A stretch of DNA of 64,000 nucleotides, from assembly GCF_000016905.1 (NCBI RefSeq), contig NC_009616.1:682001-746000 (forward strand). Direction: 5' to 3'. Source of the DNA: Thermosipho melanesiensis BI429 (GTDB lineage Bacteria; Thermotogota; Thermotogae; Thermotogales; Fervidobacteriaceae). This document shows positions 34,506 through 42,993 of the stretch, piece after piece. The notes under the pieces were generated by a model. The model saw only the letters and a program-made list of their open reading frames with translations. It ran no database searches and was not told the origin of the DNA. The first letter of the stretch is position 1. Every line of letters begins with the position of its first letter. The translations under genes and the position numbers were made by a program.

Positions 34506-37274
34506 TTAATTACCCGAATACTCAATGTTAGTTGATGGTGGTGTATAACCATACATTACTAAGAATACATTTAAATCGTATTCATCAATCTTTCCATCCT
34601 TTTCAGAAAATCCCGGAATATATCCTCTGTTTGGAGGTGAAAAGTCAGTTCTAGGACCAATATCGTATAACGAATCGTAAATACCATTTACTTGATAATT
34701 ATATAACGCATTTCTAAACATTATGTAATCATCAATATCAATAACACCATCTAGGTTAAAATCTCCGGGAAGTGTTAAATATTTATTTGCAATAAATCTA
34801 TTTTTGGATAAAAGCCCTTTTTCAACTGGATTGTTCTTAAGCTGGGTGTAAAGTTCTATATCAAATAATTCAAAATATCTTGCCTGATTGTTAAAATACA
34901 AAAACGTATTTGTAGCAAAATCTAACCATAAACTTATTGTTGCAACCCTTGTATCTTGTGAAATACCACTCTTAGAGGTTTCTTCAAATACAAATTTCAA
35001 ATAATCATTATTCATAATCCTCAAATCTGTGTTTTCAACAAATGATGGGTTTATATCTATAGAAGTAACTGTAGCAAGGCTCATTGAAATTTCAGAATTT
35101 GTAAGAGTTGCATACAAAGTACTAGATAATGCACCTTTAGCAGCATCAATTAGTATAAATGCCCTTGCTTTATTTTCTGCATACATTGGAACAACAAATG
35201 TTACAGTACCAGTAAGTTCTGTATAGAAGATTTCTATATAAGTTGGTGCCCTGCCTGTATCATCAATTCCAAGGTCTAAACTATCTATTGATCTATAATC
35301 AAACGATTTATACCCTGTTAAATTATTAGAACTATAATCCCATTGGTATACCTTCCATCTATACGCAAATGCGGTACTTGGAATAGTAATACTAGGAGTA
35401 AATGGATTATAAGCATCTATTGTCTTTGATGTTTCATCTTTTCCAAATGAAATTAATTCAGAGGCAACACTATCAGGTAAATTATACTTTATCAAAATAG
35501 CATATGTAGAATCTACCAATACTTCCGCATCCTTGTCTTCATACCCAAACAAAATAGTTGCAAGTGGACTTTCAATATAGGGTACGTCCAAACCTGGTAT
35601 TCCAGAATCAAATTGCCTAAAAGAAAATGTAGCATCCACAAGAGGTGCACTTGTTACATCGTTTGTTACATTGGTTATAAAGGAATCATTAAATAGCAAT
35701 GTCATTGTGGTTTCGGTAGCAAACCTTATCAAAAGTTTATCAAGACCTGCACGTCCAATTGGTATGGGATCATTGGCAGAACTATCAGAATTATCCACAT
35801 TTGGATTTGTTTTATATTCATACGTACTAAACGACGATATATCTCCACTATCCGATATTGAAACAACTGTTGCATCAAATAATACTCCATATTTACCATT
35901 TGTTTCATTAAGTACATCTTTTGAAATTTCTATACCAGAATACCAATCTTTAGCTTTTAAAGTTATACTCGTTTGAAAAGTAGGAGCATTCGAATCCACA
36001 AAACCCGTCCTATAAGAATTTTGTGCCTCCATCGCCCAAAATCCATAAGGTCCTTTTGCATCTACAGTATATGCATAAACCTTATCCTGATTTGTCGTAA
36101 AAGCAATTATATATCTTTCATCGTTTACAGATGAAAGAGGAACCATGGCTGGAGAACCAATTGTTGGTATATTTTCACCTAAGTCTTTTTCCCATTCTAC
36201 GTCAAAAGTATAATCGTTATAATCCATAGAATACACTACAGCTTTTCCAAAAGTTTCACCATTAAGCAACGTGAAAATATAAATCTTATCTTCCGTAGTT
36301 TTTTTAAATAAAAGCGGTGTAGTTGCAAATCTGAAACCTTCCTTAAATTCATCATATATTGAATGAGAGGCTACCTTAAACAAGTCATCAGAAACCCTAA
36401 TAATGTGTATGGTACCAAGATCATCAAAAACATACACATAACCTTTTGAGTCAACCAAAACCCCTGCAGCCATACTAGAAGAGCCTAGTTGTATCACATC
36501 AACATCGGAATTAGTCCCCTCAGGAGGAATCTTGTATAACGTACCATTTCTACTTACTGCGTATATGAAACCTTCACTATACGCCATTGGTGTTTCAAAC
36601 TCTCCACCTAATTGTATTTTATTAACACTTGAACTATCAAAATTATATGAATTATCCAATGCTATTTGATAAAAATTTCCTCTATAATCAAGAACAAATA
36701 ACGCATCTTTTTTAGGTGATAAAATAGGAGTTATTTCCACTGGAGCATCTGTAGCATAAAAATCATTTGTAACGGTAAATGTATCTGTACCAACATCATA
36801 CACTAAATGATATACCCCATGCCCACCATCTACTCCTATACCCACATAAATATGTATATTCCCAGTTGAAGAATCATAAAAAGCAACTGCAGCCCTTGAG
36901 ACATTACCAATAAGTTCTGCTCTTTTACTTGTACTAGATGTTCTAACATTCACATAACTTTTTCCATCATAGTTTGAAGTAACATAAACAATATAATTTC
37001 CTCCCACTATTATTGGATAGCTTATATGTTTCCAACCTATTCCCCCATCTGGAGAACCGTAATTTCCAACAATATTTCCCAATCTATTTATAACGTAATA
37101 ATATGCATCTTTAGTTATAACATGAACATCTCCCGTTTGTTTTAAAGCAACTGCTCCACCCTTAACATAACCAGTTGGACTAAGTGTAATGTAGTCGTTT
37201 TCCCATAGGGGAGATATATCAAGTGCAAATAAAAAAACGGAAAATACCAAAATTAAAATAACTAACTTTTTCAT
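34506..37274 (-). CDS. Large exported beta-propeller protein with a C-terminal dockerin-like module
   Basis: 922 aa with a signal peptide (KKLVILILVFSVFLFALDI). Residues about 25-430 form a PQQ-like or YVTN-like beta propeller, with repeated strands such as GFIYAVSRNGTLYKIP, GYVYVFDDLGTIHII and ALFVLDYRGNFYQIA. A long beta-sandwich middle follows. The end (837-908) has dockerin-type calcium loops: GDFNLDGVIDIDDYIMFRNAL fits DxNxDGxIDxxD exactly in 12 positions, and EKDGKIDEYDLNVFL gives a second, partly degenerate loop. Dockerins bind cohesins in cellulosomes, but related modules with other partners occur widely. No cohesin gene was recognised in the window. It is flanked by two lipoprotein genes in one unit. 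Function unknown; surface display or glycan binding is possible. Confidence 0.78.
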   Translation of the reverse strand: MKKLVILILVFSVFLFALDISPLWENDYITLSPTGYVKGGAVALKQTGDVHVITKDAYYYVINRLGNIVGNYGSPDGGIGWKHISYPIIVGGNYIVYVTSNYDGKSYVNVRTSSTSKRAELIGNVSRAAVAFYDSSTGNIHIYVGIGVDGGHGVYHLVYDVGTDTFTVTNDFYATDAPVEITPILSPKKDALFVLDYRGNFYQIALDNSYNFDSSSVNKIQLGGEFETPMAYSEGFIYAVSRNGTLYKIPPEGTNSDVDVIQLGSSSMAAGVLVDSKGYVYVFDDLGTIHIIRVSDDLFKVASHSIYDEFKEGFRFATTPLLFKKTTEDKIYIFTLLNGETFGKAVVYSMDYNDYTFDVEWEKDLGENIPTIGSPAMVPLSSVNDERYIIAFTTNQDKVYAYTVDAKGPYGFWAMEAQNSYRTGFVDSNAPTFQTSITLKAKDWYSGIEISKDVLNETNGKYGVLFDATVVSISDSGDISSFSTYEYKTNPNVDNSDSSANDPIPIGRAGLDKLLIRFATETTMTLLFNDSFITNVTNDVTSAPLVDATFSFRQFDSGIPGLDVPYIESPLATILFGYEDKDAEVLVDSTYAILIKYNLPDSVASELISFGKDETSKTIDAYNPFTPSITIPSTAFAYRWKVYQWDYSSNNLTGYKSFDYRSIDSLDLGIDDTGRAPTYIEIFYTELTGTVTFVVPMYAENKARAFILIDAAKGALSSTLYATLTNSEISMSLATVTSIDINPSFVENTDLRIMNNDYLKFVFEETSKSGISQDTRVATISLWLDFATNTFLYFNNQARYFELFDIELYTQLKNNPVEKGLLSKNRFIANKYLTLPGDFNLDGVIDIDDYIMFRNALYNYQVNGIYDSLYDIGPRTDFSPPNRGYIPGFSEKDGKIDEYDLNVFLVMYGYTPPSTNIEYSGN

Positions 37275-37289
37275 TTTAACACCTCCAAA

Positions 37290-38822
37290 TCAATAACCTG
37301 TTATAACTGTAAATACATCTTCTCCCATGTATTCATTTCCTTCTTTGTCTTTTAACCCTTTTACAAACAGATAAAAGTAGCCATAACCTATTGAAGTATT
37401 AACTGTAAAAGTAGCCTGTTTTTCATCAGCGGAAATTTCACTTAATTTCATTTCTAAAACGTTGTAATATTCTGAGTAATGGTCTTCTTTTATATATAAA
37501 ACAGGAGTAGAAGTTTTAGATATACCTCCTGCATCTTCAAATAATACACTTATTACATTATTCCCAACAGGTATTCTGCTGCTTTCCGTTTTACTTATAA
37601 CCTTTCCATTTATAGACATTGCCATCAATTTCGGTGCGTTATTATCCTCAACAGTTATATATCTTTCGTTTATACCTGCCCGTCCATTTTCATCTTCCGC
37701 ATACACAGTTATATAATGCTGCCCTTCTTCCACAGTCCACTGGACAAATGTTTGATTTGTAGTCTCGAAAAATTCCTCCCCATCTATAAAGTACACTATT
37801 TTCCTAAAGTTAATATTTTCCTCAGTTGGAACTACTGCAATTATCGTGGAATGTCCTGGTATTAAACTATTTTCATTTGAAATGGCTATTTCAAAATTCA
37901 AATAAGTATCTCCTATAAGTATTCTTTTTCCTATCATAGATTTTTTTCCAAGCCAATCAGTTGCTTTTACTATTAAAGAATGGTCACCAGGTTCAAGTTT
38001 ATTTAATTGCACAGGTATGCCCTTTAACTCTTTTTGTTCAACTGTATCTTTTAATTTCGACTCTCCATCTAAATATACTTCATAACTTGAAAGTTTCACA
38101 TCATCTGATATATTAACTTTAATCAAAATATTAGAATTTGTTGGATAAGAAAATTTACTTTCTATAGTAATAAGGGGTGCTTCGTTATCTATAGGCAAAA
38201 CATTCAAAGTCACCTTTGTTGAATAATTAGAATCTAATAAGTTATCGACCTTGATATAAAATTCTTTATCTCCCGGTTCATTAAAGCTTCCTAAGTCCAA
38301 AAATACTTCTCCTGGATTCACGGTTTTAGATATTTCAGAAATTCCATATCTTTCCAACCCTTCTGTTTTAACATTTATTTTCGAATTTGAAGAATTAACT
38401 TTAAGATAAAGAATAACATCATCACCTACAAATATTTCTTTTGGTATAACCCAAATATCACTTATTAACGGGGCAGATGGATCTACCACAAACAAATTTG
38501 TCTTATAAACCTCATATTTTTTTCCATCTAAAAGGGAAATAGCACTTGCCTTTAAAGAATAATCTCCTGGTTTTTCAAAGTTAATATCTATGGTTTCAGG
38601 AACTTTTCCAAATGTTTTTATAATCCTTTCGTTATACTCATTTACCAATTCTAACGTTCCACTTCTCACACCTATCAAATTCCCCGTTATAACTATTTTT
38701 GCACTTTCGGTGTTTTCTATCACATCTGGTGCTATAATTTCCAAATCAAAATTTTTATCCCCTGTTGTACAGGACATAAAGACAAAAAGTATTAAAAAAA
38801 GCAAATATATTATTTTCTTCAA
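37290..38822 (-). CDS. Lipoprotein with Ig-like repeats
   Basis: 510 aa. The TTG at 38820-38822 has GGGGGTG five nt upstream and gives KKIIYLLFLILFVFMSC, a lipoprotein signal with the Cys at residue 17. The rest is a chain of about five Ig-like or fibronectin-like beta-sandwich units with repeated phrases: APLISDIWVIPKEIFVGDDV, APLITIESKFSYPTNSN, PGDHSLIVKATDWLGKKS, EGQHYITVYAEDENGRAGI. Such arrays act as rods or adhesion modules at the cell surface. It is first in the three-gene exported set and could anchor or scaffold the dockerin-bearing protein, though this is speculation. Confidence 0.78.
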   Translation of the reverse strand: MKKIIYLLFLILFVFMSCTTGDKNFDLEIIAPDVIENTESAKIVITGNLIGVRSGTLELVNEYNERIIKTFGKVPETIDINFEKPGDYSLKASAISLLDGKKYEVYKTNLFVVDPSAPLISDIWVIPKEIFVGDDVILYLKVNSSNSKINVKTEGLERYGISEISKTVNPGEVFLDLGSFNEPGDKEFYIKVDNLLDSNYSTKVTLNVLPIDNEAPLITIESKFSYPTNSNILIKVNISDDVKLSSYEVYLDGESKLKDTVEQKELKGIPVQLNKLEPGDHSLIVKATDWLGKKSMIGKRILIGDTYLNFEIAISNENSLIPGHSTIIAVVPTEENINFRKIVYFIDGEEFFETTNQTFVQWTVEEGQHYITVYAEDENGRAGINERYITVEDNNAPKLMAMSINGKVISKTESSRIPVGNNVISVLFEDAGGISKTSTPVLYIKEDHYSEYYNVLEMKLSEISADEKQATFTVNTSIGYGYFYLFVKGLKDKEGNEYMGEDVFTVITGY

Positions 38823-38891
38823 GTTTTCACCCCCAACATGTCTTTTACATAATACTTCTATATAATACTTCTGCAATCAAATTTTTTTGTC

Positions 38892-40004
38892 CTAAAAATT
38901 AAATAATGGAGCTGATACACGTTTCCCTTTCAACACAATAAAATCATTGTTAATAAAAACTCCTATCTTTCTCAACGTTTCAAAGCTTAATCTTCCCTCT
39001 TTTCTCAGTAAAATTATTTTCTTTGCCTTATTAATTCCCACACCAGGTATTCTTATTAGCTCATCAAAAGATGCTTTTGAAATATCTATGGGAAAGAATT
39101 CAGGATGGTTTAGTGCCCACCTTAATTTTGGATCTAAATTTAAATCCAAATTTTCAGAATCTTCGAATATTTCGTCTAAAGTAAAATTGTAAAACCTCAG
39201 TAGAAAATCTGCTTGATAAAGTCTATGCTCTCTCATAATACTTTCGCTAGTATTCGGTAGGCGCTTATCTTTATTTATAGCAACATATCCAGAATAATAC
39301 ACCCTTTTTAATTTGTAATTTCTGTAAAGTTTTGAAGCAAAAGATAATATCTTTTTATCACTTTGTTTTGATATTCCAACTATTAACTGTGTGGTTTGAC
39401 CATCTGGTGAAAATGGTTGTATTTTGTATTTTCTTCTTTGATGAAAATACTCTTCGTATTTTTCTGCAGCTATTGAAAGTGGTTTTTGAATATCTTCAGG
39501 TTTTTTTTCCGGTGTTAAAAGATAAAAATCATTTTTTCTTAAAAACTCTACATTAATACTTATTCTATCGGCAAAAACTCCCGCCTCATTCACAAGCTTT
39601 TCATCTGCACCTGGAATTATTTTCAGATGAATATACCCTGGAAAATTTTCCTTTACTCTCAATTGTTTAACCACTTTCAACATCTGTTTCATAGTATAGT
39701 TTGGATCTTTAATAACCGCCGAACTTAAAAACAAGCCAACAACATAGTTTTTTTTGTAAAGAGTGGTAGTTATTTCAACAAGTTCATCAACGGTAAAAGT
39801 TGCCCTTTCAATATTGTTAGATCTCCTATTAATACAATATGCACAATCATACACACATGCATTTGAAAATAACACTTTCAATATGGGCCTTAGCTTTTTT
39901 ACACTTTTACTATAGTAAACATACCTTTCGTTGGTTCCAAAAGAACACGAAACATCATATTTTGCGTGCTCTGTTAATAATTTTAATTTTCTTTCTAAAA
40001 CCAT
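38892..40004 (-). CDS. UDG-linked radical SAM protein (putative DNA modification/repair)
   Basis: 370 aa. Radical SAM cluster cysteines are in SNACVYDCAYCINRRSN (CxxxCxxC). The C-terminus has a helix-hairpin-helix unit, LIRIPGVGINKAKKIILLR. This pair of features and motifs such as HLKIIPGADEKLV and QTTQLIVGISKQSD identify the family annotated as a putative DNA modification/repair radical SAM protein linked to uracil-DNA glycosylase (TIGR03916). Its usual partner with a UDG-like domain is not adjacent here. The ATG 40002-40004 follows AGGGGTGG; longer frames upstream run antisense into the copper operon. Its promoter shares its -35 element with that of copA on the other strand. Confidence 0.88.
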   Translation of the reverse strand: MVLERKLKLLTEHAKYDVSCSFGTNERYVYYSKSVKKLRPILKVLFSNACVYDCAYCINRRSNNIERATFTVDELVEITTTLYKKNYVVGLFLSSAVIKDPNYTMKQMLKVVKQLRVKENFPGYIHLKIIPGADEKLVNEAGVFADRISINVEFLRKNDFYLLTPEKKPEDIQKPLSIAAEKYEEYFHQRRKYKIQPFSPDGQTTQLIVGISKQSDKKILSFASKLYRNYKLKRVYYSGYVAINKDKRLPNTSESIMREHRLYQADFLLRFYNFTLDEIFEDSENLDLNLDPKLRWALNHPEFFPIDISKASFDELIRIPGVGINKAKKIILLRKEGRLSFETLRKIGVFINNDFIVLKGKRVSAPLFNF

Positions 40005-40017
40005 ATAACCACCCCTT

Positions 40018-40037
40018 ATATATACATTTGTATATAT
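40018..40037. promoter_or_regulatory. CopY/BlaI-like palindrome overlapping the radical SAM promoter
   Basis: TATATACA-TT-TGTATATA with nine-bp arms. The core TACATTTGTA (40023-40032) fits the TACAnnTGTA operator bound by CopY and BlaI/MecI-type repressors. It overlaps the start region and the edge of the -10 element of the minus-strand promoter and lies about 57-66 nt upstream of the predicted copA start. AT-rich palindromes can occur by chance. Confidence 0.5.
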
Positions 40038-40063
40038 TATATCACACTTTTCACTTGACTCAA
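40036..40063 (-). promoter_or_regulatory. Promoter of the radical SAM gene
   Basis: On the minus strand TTGAGT (40063-40058), 16 nt, TATAAT (40041-40036). The -35 overlaps the -35 of the divergent copA promoter: together they read TTGACTCAA, which is palindromic, so the two polymerases would compete for the site. Confidence 0.65.
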
Positions 40064-40082
40064 AAAAGAACGGTGATATAAT
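40055..40082 (+). promoter_or_regulatory. Promoter of the copper operon
   Basis: TTGACT (40055-40060), 16 nt, TATAAT (40077-40082) with an extended TGA before it. Predicted start near 40089, directly before the CCCATATGGG palindrome. Confidence 0.75.
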
Positions 40083-40090
40083 TTTAATGG

Positions 40091-40104
40091 TACCCATATG
40101 GGGA
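40091..40104. promoter_or_regulatory. CsoR-like palindrome at the copA transcription start
   Basis: TACCC-ATAT-GGGGA with the perfect core CCCATATGGG (40093-40102). CsoR copper repressors bind C/G-rich palindromes of the TACCC...GGGGTA kind located at the promoters of copA operons. The place, immediately after the predicted start, fits repression. No csoR gene is in the window. Confidence 0.5.
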
Positions 40105-40125
40105 GGGATAAGCGAGGTGAAGAAA

Positions 40126-42312
40126 ATGGAAGAAAAAACATCATTTACCATAACGGGAATGACTTGTGCAAACTGTGCCAGAACCATAGAAAAGGCATTA
40201 CTTAAATCTGAAGATATAGAATTTGCCGCAGTAAATCTTGCAACAAATACAGGTTTTGTTGTGGGCAAAAACATTGATATGGAAAAAATCAAAAAAATTG
40301 TTGAAAGTGTTGGATATGGAATATCCGATAAACCAGCTGAAAAAATTGAAGAAGAAAGATACAAGCGTATAAAGAAAAACCTTATAGTTTCTCTTATATT
40401 CACAATTCCAATATCTATATTGATGATCATAAACATGTTTTTCCAAAAAATCTCATATTTTACATTCTTAGAGACTGTGTTTGGAGCAATTGTTACTTTC
40501 TACGCAGGTCGAGATACTATAAAAGGTGCATGGATTGCCCTTACACACAAACACACCAATATGGATACATTAATATTCTTCGGATCAATTGCCGCATGGT
40601 CAACTTCTGTTTTATCTTTACTTGGAATTGAAATTGGTTCATTTGGTGCAATTGGAACTATGATTATTTCATTCCATTTACTTGGAAGATTCATAGAATC
40701 ATATCTTAGGGATAAAGCAGCAAAAGAAATTAAAAGTCTTATAAACCTACAAGCAAAAGAAGCCAGAGTTATTTCAGAGAATAAAGAACTAATGCTACCT
40801 ATTGAAGCTGTAAAAGAAGGAATGATTGTTTTAGTAAAACCGGGAGAGAGAATTCCGATAGATGGTGAAATAATTGATGGAAAATCTGGCATTGACGAAT
40901 CAATGATTTCCGGTGAATCATTACCTGTGGAAAAAGGAATTGGTGATGAAGTAATCGGTGGTTCATTAAATTTAACAGGAGTGTTAAAAATCAAAGCAAC
41001 AAAAATAGGTAAAGACTCTTTTCTTTCACAAATGATCAATCTAATAAAAGAAGCACAAGGAGCTAAAGTCCCAATCCAAGCACTTGCAGATAAAATAACC
41101 AATTGGTTTGTTCCTGTAATAATATCACTTGCAATATTTAGTGGTCTTTTCTGGTACTTTGGTTTTGAAAACTTTTATCCTCTCATAGAAAAAGCAAGTA
41201 ATTATCTTCCGTGGATACTAAAAACCAATAATCCAGTTTCTTTCGGTATATTTGTATTCGTTGCAACAATCGTCATAGCATGTCCATGTGCACTCGGACT
41301 TGCTACACCTATGGCATTGATTACCGGTACAGGGCTTTCTGCAAAAAGAGGTCTTTTAATTAGAAATGCAGAATCAATACAAACAATGAAAGACATAAAG
41401 TACGTTTTAATGGATAAAACGGGAACAATTACCGAAGGACATCCAAGTGTCGTTGAACACAACTTAGATGAAATGACTTTAAAAATTGCTGCATCTATAG
41501 AAAAAAACTCAAATCATCCATTGGCAAAGGCTATTTCGGACCTTACAAATGAATATATACAAGTAGACAATATAAATGAAATTTCCGGTGAAGGAATAGT
41601 AGCCAATGTCAACGATATAGAATATTTTGTCGGAAAACCTCTTGATTATTCAAAATACTCAGAACTAACTGAAAAAGGATACACAGTAGTTGAAGTAAGG
41701 GAAAACAAAATTATAAAAGGGTATATAGTCATCGTAGATCCCATAAGACCTGATACAAAAAACTCAGTAAAAATTTTGAAGAATATTGGTATAACACCTA
41801 TTATGGTAACAGGTGATAATGAAGAAACAGCAAGACAAGTTGCAAAGCAAGTGGACATCGAAACATATTATGCACAAGTAAAACCAAATGAAAAATTGGA
41901 TATTATAAGAAAATACCAAGCTAAAGGACAAAAGGTCTTAATGGTTGGTGATGGAATGAACGATGCCGCAGCATTAAAAGGGGCAGATGTAGGTATAGCA
42001 ATTGGAACTGGAACAGATCTTGCTATAGAAAACGCAGACATAATAATTACCAAAGAAGGGATTTCTAAAATAGTGGATGCAATAAAAATTTCACAACTTA
42101 CTTTTAAAGTTATAAAACAAAATCTCTTTTGGGCATTCTTTTACAACATAATAGCAATCCCCATGGCTATGATGGGGTTATTACATCCTGCAATAGCAGA
42201 AGCTGCAATGGCTTTTAGTTCAATTACCGTTATACTCAACTCATCTAAAATAAACGAAAAAAGATACGTTAAAACACTTTTGGATAACGAAAAAAAAGCT
42301 TGTTGTATGTAA
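40126..42312 (+). CDS. copA: Copper-translocating P-type ATPase
   Basis: 728 aa. One N-terminal heavy-metal domain with TGMTCANCARTIEKAL, then eight membrane helices, the metal-transport CPC motif in IACPCALGLATP, the phosphorylation site MDKTGTITEGH, the HP motif NSNHPLAKAI, the TGDNEETA loop and VGDGMNDAAALKGADVGIA. CPC with one HMA domain marks a P1B-1 type exporter for Cu(I) or Ag(I). The C-terminus ends in KKACCM, a possible extra metal site. The ATG 40126-40128 is chosen because GCGAGGTG lies six nt upstream; an ATG 39 nt earlier sits at the predicted transcription start. First gene of a four-gene copper set. Confidence 0.95.
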   Translation: MEEKTSFTITGMTCANCARTIEKALLKSEDIEFAAVNLATNTGFVVGKNIDMEKIKKIVESVGYGISDKPAEKIEEERYKRIKKNLIVSLIFTIPISILMIINMFFQKISYFTFLETVFGAIVTFYAGRDTIKGAWIALTHKHTNMDTLIFFGSIAAWSTSVLSLLGIEIGSFGAIGTMIISFHLLGRFIESYLRDKAAKEIKSLINLQAKEARVISENKELMLPIEAVKEGMIVLVKPGERIPIDGEIIDGKSGIDESMISGESLPVEKGIGDEVIGGSLNLTGVLKIKATKIGKDSFLSQMINLIKEAQGAKVPIQALADKITNWFVPVIISLAIFSGLFWYFGFENFYPLIEKASNYLPWILKTNNPVSFGIFVFVATIVIACPCALGLATPMALITGTGLSAKRGLLIRNAESIQTMKDIKYVLMDKTGTITEGHPSVVEHNLDEMTLKIAASIEKNSNHPLAKAISDLTNEYIQVDNINEISGEGIVANVNDIEYFVGKPLDYSKYSELTEKGYTVVEVRENKIIKGYIVIVDPIRPDTKNSVKILKNIGITPIMVTGDNEETARQVAKQVDIETYYAQVKPNEKLDIIRKYQAKGQKVLMVGDGMNDAAALKGADVGIAIGTGTDLAIENADIIITKEGISKIVDAIKISQLTFKVIKQNLFWAFFYNIIAIPMAMMGLLHPAIAEAAMAFSSITVILNSSKINEKRYVKTLLDNEKKACCM

Positions 42313-42323
42313 GGAGGTGATAT

Positions 42324-42545
42324 ATGTGTTATTTCTTTTGGCCTACAGGTTGGATAGGCGGAATAATCCAAATGATTCTCGGAATTATACTTCTTGAATT
42401 TTTAATATTCATTGGGTACAAAATAATAAACAATGTATTTTTAACAAACAATAATCCATTAAAAATTTTAAACGAAAAACTTGCAAAAGATGAAATTACA
42501 GAAGATGAATACTTAAAAATGAAAAAAATATTAAAAGAGAGATAA
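42324..42545 (+). CDS. SHOCT-domain membrane peptide
   Basis: 73 aa: a hydrophobic helix (about 10-40, IIQMILGIILLEFLIFIGY) followed by a SHOCT motif (NPLKILNEKLAKDEITEDEY). SHOCT domains are short C-terminal oligomerisation modules found in many small membrane proteins. It begins 11 nt after copA with AAGGAGG before its ATG, so it belongs to the copper operon; a role near the pump is inferred from position. A Cys at residue 2 and a Met-containing helix could bind copper, which is not shown. Confidence 0.85.
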   Translation: MCYFFWPTGWIGGIIQMILGIILLEFLIFIGYKIINNVFLTNNNPLKILNEKLAKDEITEDEYLKMKKILKER

Positions 42546-42549
42546 GATT

Positions 42550-42744
42550 ATGATTAGAGTCTGTAAACATGTCATAGATTTTGAAAAAATTCTGGAGATT
42601 ATTAAAGAACAAGAATACAATGTAGAAAATTGTGTGGATAGATGTGATATTTGTCGTGGAGAGAAAAAACCTTTTGTTATAAAAGACGAAGAAGTCTTAG
42701 TGGCGGATTCCTTTGAAGAATTTGAAAAATTAATGAAAGAATAG
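42550..42744 (+). CDS. DUF1450-like small cysteine protein
   Basis: 64 aa. CVDRCDICRGEKKPFVIKD carries a CxxxCxxC cluster followed by a PF(V/A)xxx strand and a terminal helix DSFEEFEKLM, the layout of the DUF1450/YuzB family, in which the motif is GCxxxCxxC-PFA. These are thioredoxin-like in outline and of unknown function; a metal or Fe-S ligand role for the three Cys is plausible. Within the copper operon it could bind or deliver Cu(I). Four nt separate it from the previous gene. Confidence 0.65.
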   Translation: MIRVCKHVIDFEKILEIIKEQEYNVENCVDRCDICRGEKKPFVIKDEEVLVADSFEEFEKLMKE

Positions 42745-42756
42745 GAGTAGATTAAA

Positions 42757-42963
42757 ATGGAAAAGTTCGAATTGAAAGTTCCAAATATGTCCTGTCATCA
42801 CTGTGTTATGAGAATCACAAAGGCTTTAGAAGAATTGGGAGAAAAAAATTTCAAAGTAAAGTTAGAAGAAAAAACTGTTATAATTGAAACCTCAAATTTG
42901 GAGAAGGTAAAAGAAAAACTTTCAGAAATAGATTATCCCGTTTCAGAGATTAATAAAATATAA
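42757..42963 (+). CDS. copZ: Copper chaperone CopZ (HMA domain)
   Basis: 68 aa consisting of one heavy-metal-associated domain with PNMSCHHCVMRITKAL, the MxCxxC copper-binding motif. Between the two Cys are two His, a combination seen in some CopZ proteins. It should pass Cu(I) to the HMA domain of CopA. Last gene of the copper operon, directly followed by a terminator that overlaps its stop codon. Confidence 0.9.
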   Translation: MEKFELKVPNMSCHHCVMRITKALEELGEKNFKVKLEEKTVIIETSNLEKVKEKLSEIDYPVSEINKI

Positions 42964-42993
42964 ATAGCCCCAAAGGTGGGGCTATTTTTTATA
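42962..42993. terminator. Bidirectional terminator between copZ and glyA
   Basis: Ten-bp stem AAATAGCCCC/GGGGCTATTT with loop AAAGGT, followed on the plus strand by TTT. It serves the convergent copper operon and glyA. Confidence 0.9.

Noticed and set aside
40005-40436. A 144-residue N-terminal extension of the radical SAM protein
   Set aside because: It is antisense to copA, and the ATG at 40002-40004 has a strong ribosome site and a promoter between the two genes.
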